From assembly GCF_000151315.2 (NCBI RefSeq), contig NW_011887302.1, positions 1,164,913 to 1,228,912 of the forward strand: a stretch of 64,000 nt of DNA, given 5' to 3'. The notes under the pieces are model-generated. The model had not been told where the DNA came from. It did not search any database and saw nothing but the letters and a program-made list of their open reading frames with translations. Of the stretch, positions 59,889-64,000 are shown in pieces. The position numbers were made by a program, and so were the translations under genes. This stretch comes from Capsaspora owczarzaki ATCC 30864. Its lineage: Eukaryota > Opisthokonta > Filasterea. Positions within the stretch are counted from its first letter, which is position 1. Each line of letters begins with the position of its first letter.

Positions 59889-60223
59889 ATTAACGCGCGA
59901 GTTCCAGTTGTTTTTGTTGGTTTGTGTTTTTTGAGTTAGGATTTTTCTCTCTCTCTCTCTGTCTTGTTTGTAGTGTTTTTCTACTTGTTTGTTGCATGCG
60001 CTTTTAGCCCATTTGGTGTTGTGCACGCGTGTGCGAGAGTTTGGTAAACTCAGTGTCTCAATTCAGTCGAACAAAAGGTATCAACCATTGCACCATAGAA
60101 ATCTACTGCTGTAGACAGAAGAAAAGCCCCTATCTCAGTCTCTTAAACGCTCCATTTTTCTGATACTGTACAGTATTTTGGCCGCTTTCAGTCATCTCAC
60201 TCGGACACTCAGAACGCTCAGAC
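59889..60223. other. intergenic region
   Basis: 335 bases between two plus-strand genes; T-rich 3' UTR and leader sequence. Nothing else seen. Confidence 0.5.
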
Positions 60224-62029
60224 ATGCAGAGCAGCAGAGACTGGATGTCGGCCATCTACTACCGACCCGTCCTTCTCTCTTCCGCCACAGCTGCATCAGA
60301 ACCCCAGAGTAGCGATGGCAACGAAGCCCTTGTCGCAGATCACACGACGCTGGACGACGTTCTCTTGCCCGGAACGCACAACTCGGCGACGAACGCGTTC
60401 GACCAGAGCGAGCTCAACATTCTGCACTCGGGCCTGGGCGGACTGCGCACCGCTCCGATCGAGGCAGCCACATGCGGCGGGTTTCGCGCAAGGGACTTTG
60501 TGATTGGGTGAGCCACGCCGTCTCAGGAGGAGAGCAGTGAGTGAAGCAAAAAGCCGAAATAAGGAAGGAGCGGGGGAAACGCTAAAATGCTGAGAAAACG
60601 GACACGTCGATTTGTCTGAGATTTTGGAGTCGAATTGTGTTGTGCATTCGAGTCGCGTTTCTAAAGCCTGGATCCCTTCCGTTACACTCAAACATGCGAA
60701 ACTAACTGCAACGATTTTGTTTTTGTTTTTTGTGGGCTGCTTCTCAGATGGTCGGTAAATCAGGACATTGGCGTGCTCGAGCAACTGGAACACGGCGTTC
60801 GATGCCTGGATATTGACGTAGCGTTCGATCTTTCAAGACATCGACCAGGATCGAATCAACACAGTCCGTCGAGTCCGAGTCCGACACCGGAGCACGCAGT
60901 TCCTGTTCTGGCACCCGTTCCGCCTGACGCGACATCACGGCTCGCAGAAGATCCGCTATTTGACAGCAGGCTGATGGGGAATTCTGAGAGTGTCAGCGGA
61001 TTTCACACTCTGCACTCGTTTCGCTGTCTGCCCCTGGAGCACGTCCTGCGAGACATTGCAAGGTTTTGCACCGCGCATCCGAGGGAAATTGTTCTCGTTG
61101 CCGTTGAGCTTCACGAGCATAACCAACCCCTAAGTGCGCCCACGAGTCCGGCGGATCCAGCCAGTTCGACAACGAGCCCTGCTGGTCGCGACTGGTCGAC
61201 GCCGCACCTCAAGCTCGCGCGTTTGATCGAGGAGGTGCTGGGTTCGCGAGCCATTCCACTCAATGCACGATTTGACACACTGCGGCAGCACGAGCGCGCA
61301 GGTCGGAGCATTGTGCTCATGTGCAACTCGCAGTCCGTCCAAAGTCACTCTGCTCTCCTGTGGCCTGCCAATTTGATGCGTGGGAGATGGCTTGACACGA
61401 GCAATCCGGAGCGGAAACTGGAAGACTTGGCCGCTCAAATGGTTCAATACGGGCAGGATGCCGGCCCGATCCGTCCAGAGTATGCTGCAGCTGCTGCAAC
61501 AGTCCGCGCTTCGAGCTCTGCAACAAGCCCAACAGCTGCCGCGTCCCGGCCCATGTTCATGACGACGTTCACCCTCACGCCCCAAACTGGCGATGTCGTC
61601 CGTGCGGCCGTGCAGCGCCTCGCTGGTTGCCTGCTATGTGGCGTGTTTTGCTGCGCCCACTGGCTGTTTTTGCCACGTACCGTGCCTTCACCCGAGAGCA
61701 CGAGTAGTAGCAACGAGAAAGCGAAGAATCGTGGTGCCGAGGTCATTTCGCGACAACCCTTGCTCCGAGAAACCGAGCGCGAGCCGTTCCAGTTTGAGCA
61801 TGCCGAACGACCTGCCTACCGCACGCTGTGCTTCCCACTGCACGACAACATGAGGCTGATGGCGTGCCGCTTCAACCGTCGGTTGGACGAGTTTGCTTGG
61901 CAGCAGCGCACCGATTTGCTGCGCTTTGTCAACGTCGTTTCGATTGACTTTGTGCAGCGGTCTCTGCTTGTTCCTCTCATTGTTCAGCTGAACCGGGAGC
62001 GTCTTGTTCTCCGTGGGCTTGTTCAATGA
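60224..62029 (+). CDS. PI-PLC X-domain phospholipase-like protein (PLCXD type)
   Basis: Two exons, 60224-60507 and 60748-62029, phase 2, 521 residues. The X-domain hallmarks are LPGTHNSAT (catalytic His52), then across the intron GWSVNQDIGVLEQLEHGVRC then LDIDVAF, FHTLHSFRCLPLEHVLRDIA with the second His, and HPREIVLVAVELHEH. PLCXD proteins hydrolyse or bind phosphoinositides without the PH, EF-hand and C2 parts of classical PLC. A hydrophobic segment near residue 405 (LAGCLLCGVFCCAHWLFL) interrupts the barrel and could be a membrane anchor or an inserted loop. A Pro/Ser insert sits at residues 116-150. Whether it is an active phospholipase is not settled by sequence. Confidence 0.85.
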
Positions 62030-62367
62030 GTGTAGATGGGCAGGATTTTCGAAAAGAAAAGGGGGAAAAAGTCTGTTCAGATTCCATATTCAGCTCCCTC
62101 AGTCCGCCGCGCACTTTGCACTTTGGCATGTTTCAGTACGGCATCTTCAAGTTTGCTTGATTTTGCTCAACACCTGCGACCAGATTGTTTGGTTGATGCA
62201 CTCCCCGGCGTTGCTGTTTTGAGCGGCAATTCCAACGGGTTTTGTTGTGGTTTTGTCTGTTGCAGTTCATCGCAAATGTAAAAACGTCAATCTCAGTGTC
62301 ACAATCTCAGTCTTTCAGTCTCAATCTCTCAGTCGTTCAGTCTCTCTTTTTTCCCCCCACAGCAATC
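62030..62367. other. intergenic region and leader of ATP6AP1
   Basis: 338 bases. The last 90 bases contain CTCAGTCTCA repeats and a CCCCCCACAG six bases before the ATG, which may be a leader-intron acceptor. Confidence 0.45.
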
Positions 62368-64000
62368 ATGCTTCGCTCATCGCTGGCTTTGCTTTTGGCT
62401 TTTGCAGCCGTGTTTGCCGCAGCGTCGACGTCTGCGCCTCTCTTGGCGTGGTCCAGCCACCCGTGAGCAAACACCCCCCTCCTCCCTCCTCCAACATACT
62501 CTGACTAAGAGACCAGCAGCCTGCGACTCGAGAGAGAGAGGAAGAGAGTGATGAAGAGGGGAAAGCAGATGGGGTGAAGCGTGCCCCTCCGGCTGGTCTT
62601 CCTTCCCCCTCGCCCCCCCCCAGCGCCAGAGCAGCGACAGAGCGACAGTCAGACAGTCAGCGACAGTGACAGTGACAGTGACAGTGACTCAACGATCACC
62701 TCAACAAGAAGAAGAAGAAGAAAAGAGAGAGAGAAATAGAAAAACAAAGCTTGGTTTTTTTTTTTTTTTTTTCCATTGGAAATCGCGTGGCTTCGTTTTT
62801 TTTTTTTCCCCTTTTCTTTTGAGTTGTTGTTCTTCAGCCTGTGACTGTGACTGTGACTGTTCCTGTTGCCTGCGATCACACACACACACTCGGTCATTCC
62901 ATCCATCTCTCAACTGCACTTTTCGTCGTCTGCTTCGTTTTCCCCACTTTTTTTTTTTCTTCTTTCTTTCCAATGCATTTTCAATACAAGTCATATGCTT
63001 TTTTTTTTTTTTGTGATTTTTTCCAGTTTTTTTCCCCAACTTTTTTTTTTTTTTTTTTTTTTTTTGTATTTTTCCCTTCCTTCCTTCTTTCTTTGCATTC
63101 AACTTTCAACTTTCAACTTTCAACTTTGAACTTCGACTCACTTTTCTTCTTATTCTTCGTCTTCTTCTTGTTGTTTATGTTTTGTTGGGTTTGACAGCGT
63201 CTTCTTGGCACCCGGCGCACCCGCTGCTGCTGCTGCAGAGCCAAAGTCACCGCTCGCTGCCATCCCCGCGCTGCGCAGCTACCTCAACCCGGACACGCTC
63301 GCTGCCCCGTCCGTCGTCGTCGTCTTTGTCCAGAATGCCTTCTCATCGCAGGAGGTTGCTCGCTTTGGCGGCTTCCACGTCGCGCACTCGTCCGTCTCCA
63401 ACATTCGCGCCCTGCTCCAGTCGAGCACCTCGAGCCTCGCCACAGAGTACTCGAACGACGCCACCCTCGTCGCGCACCTCTCCGCTGCTGCCACGGGCAA
63501 GCTCGTCGAGCTCTCTTCTGCCCAGCTCGCCGCCGCCGAGGCCCTCCCCTTCACCCTCTCTGGCGACGGCCAGCTCGACGTCCTGATTGTCCGCGTCGCC
63601 AGCAACGCCGCCCAGCGCTCTGAGCAGTTCTCCGAGCTCGACCAGTTTGTCGGCCACGTCTCCCGCCTCGTTGCCGCCGCCTCCAACGGTGACTACCTCG
63701 CTGTCTTTACCAGCGACAAGCTGACCAACCGTGTCATGCAGACTGTGAGTCGAGGGGGTCGAGGGGGCTGCTTTTTATGTTTTGGTTATTGTCTTTCAGT
63801 TTTTGGATTGTGTCCTTGGTGGTGTCCTTGGTGGTGGCGTGTTGATGGGTGGGCTGTTGGCTTGTGTGTTGATGAATGTTTTTTTTTTTCTGGACAACTC
63901 ACTCTTCGCTTTTGCTGCTGCGTTTCTCCTTTTCCTTTTCCTTTTCCTTTTCCTTTTCGCGCCATCCATCTCCAGAGCTTTGCTTCGGACGTTCTTCGCC
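62368..64000 (+). CDS. ATP6AP1: V-ATPase accessory subunit ATP6AP1 (Ac45/S1), N-terminal part
   Basis: Exons 62368-62462, 63198-63744 and 63976 to beyond the window (phases 2 and 0). A signal peptide (MLRSSLALLLAFAAVFAAAS) is followed by APLLAWSSHPVFLAPG. This matches the Ac45 luminal start (VPVLLWSS), and LRSYLNPDTLAAPSVVVVFV then QNAFSSQEVARFGG matches human [20 protein letters not shown] then DKLSIEDFTAYGG. LDVLIVRVAS fits the ALLLIRLP strand. Ac45 is a type I membrane glycoprotein that helps assemble the proton pump in the secretory pathway. The first intron is 735 bases, packed with T runs and a GACAGT repeat. About 220 residues are visible; the membrane span is off the right edge. Confidence 0.8.

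Noticed and set aside
57756-60026. 756-residue minus-strand frame opposite the trifunctional enzyme
   Set aside because: The sense strand has intact catalytic motifs of three enzyme families; the antisense frame is open only because of GC-rich third positions.

Overview
The window is nuclear DNA from a unicellular eukaryote. It shows compact genes, many short introns (about 60-150 bases) with GT-AG ends and a recurrent CTCAC box before the acceptor, long homopolymer and microsatellite tracts between genes, and no bacterial operon signals. The gene set is that of a close unicellular relative of animals: a leucine-rich-repeat receptor tyrosine kinase, a dystroglycan-like adhesion receptor, pleckstrin-like and RUN-domain proteins, a GPS2-like corepressor subunit, and an ATP6AP1/Ac45 homologue. 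My best guess is a filasterean such as Capsaspora owczarzaki. This is inferred from gene content and style and was not matched to any database. Exon borders below were read by hand and kept only where reading phase closes across every junction, unless stated.

Left part (1-13 kb): a RUN-domain protein (minus, runs off the left edge); complex I subunit NDUFA11 (minus, 3 exons); an unknown polyQ protein (plus); an RCC1-BTB-BTB protein (plus, 4 exons); an unknown single-pass membrane protein (plus); and the mitochondrial rhomboid protease PARL (minus, 4 exons).

Middle (13-31 kb): a large RI-type LRR gene in which 28 consecutive symmetrical phase-2 exons each encode about one repeat. It is followed by a polytopic cysteine-rich membrane protein with a C-terminal SH3 domain (minus, 10 exons), a GPS2-like gene (plus, 7 exons), an unknown nuclear-looking protein (plus), and a PH-PH-DEP-PH pleckstrin-like protein (minus, 7 exons).

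31-45 kb: the highlight is an intronless 1,485-residue membrane protein on the minus strand with the full domain order of animal dystroglycan: signal peptide, cadherin-like domain, S6-like domain, mucin stalk, second cadherin-like domain, SEA-like region with a Gly-Ser, one membrane span, and a tail of YxPPPF/PPPPY motifs. Next come a kinase-RING fusion, a caspase-fold protein whose catalytic Cys position is Ala, and the polynucleotide kinase NOL9/GRC3 (11 exons), all minus.

45-64 kb (all plus): an LRR receptor tyrosine kinase with one 72-base exon per repeat; a short-chain dehydrogenase; a PH-domain protein; an intronless nucleotidyltransferase-HAD-phosphotransferase fusion of bacterial type; a PLCXD-like phospholipase; and the start of ATP6AP1. 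Several products suggest a cell-surface and signalling set (dystroglycan-like receptor, LRR receptor kinase, SH3-tailed membrane protein, PH/DEP adaptors), but linkage alone does not show that they act together.
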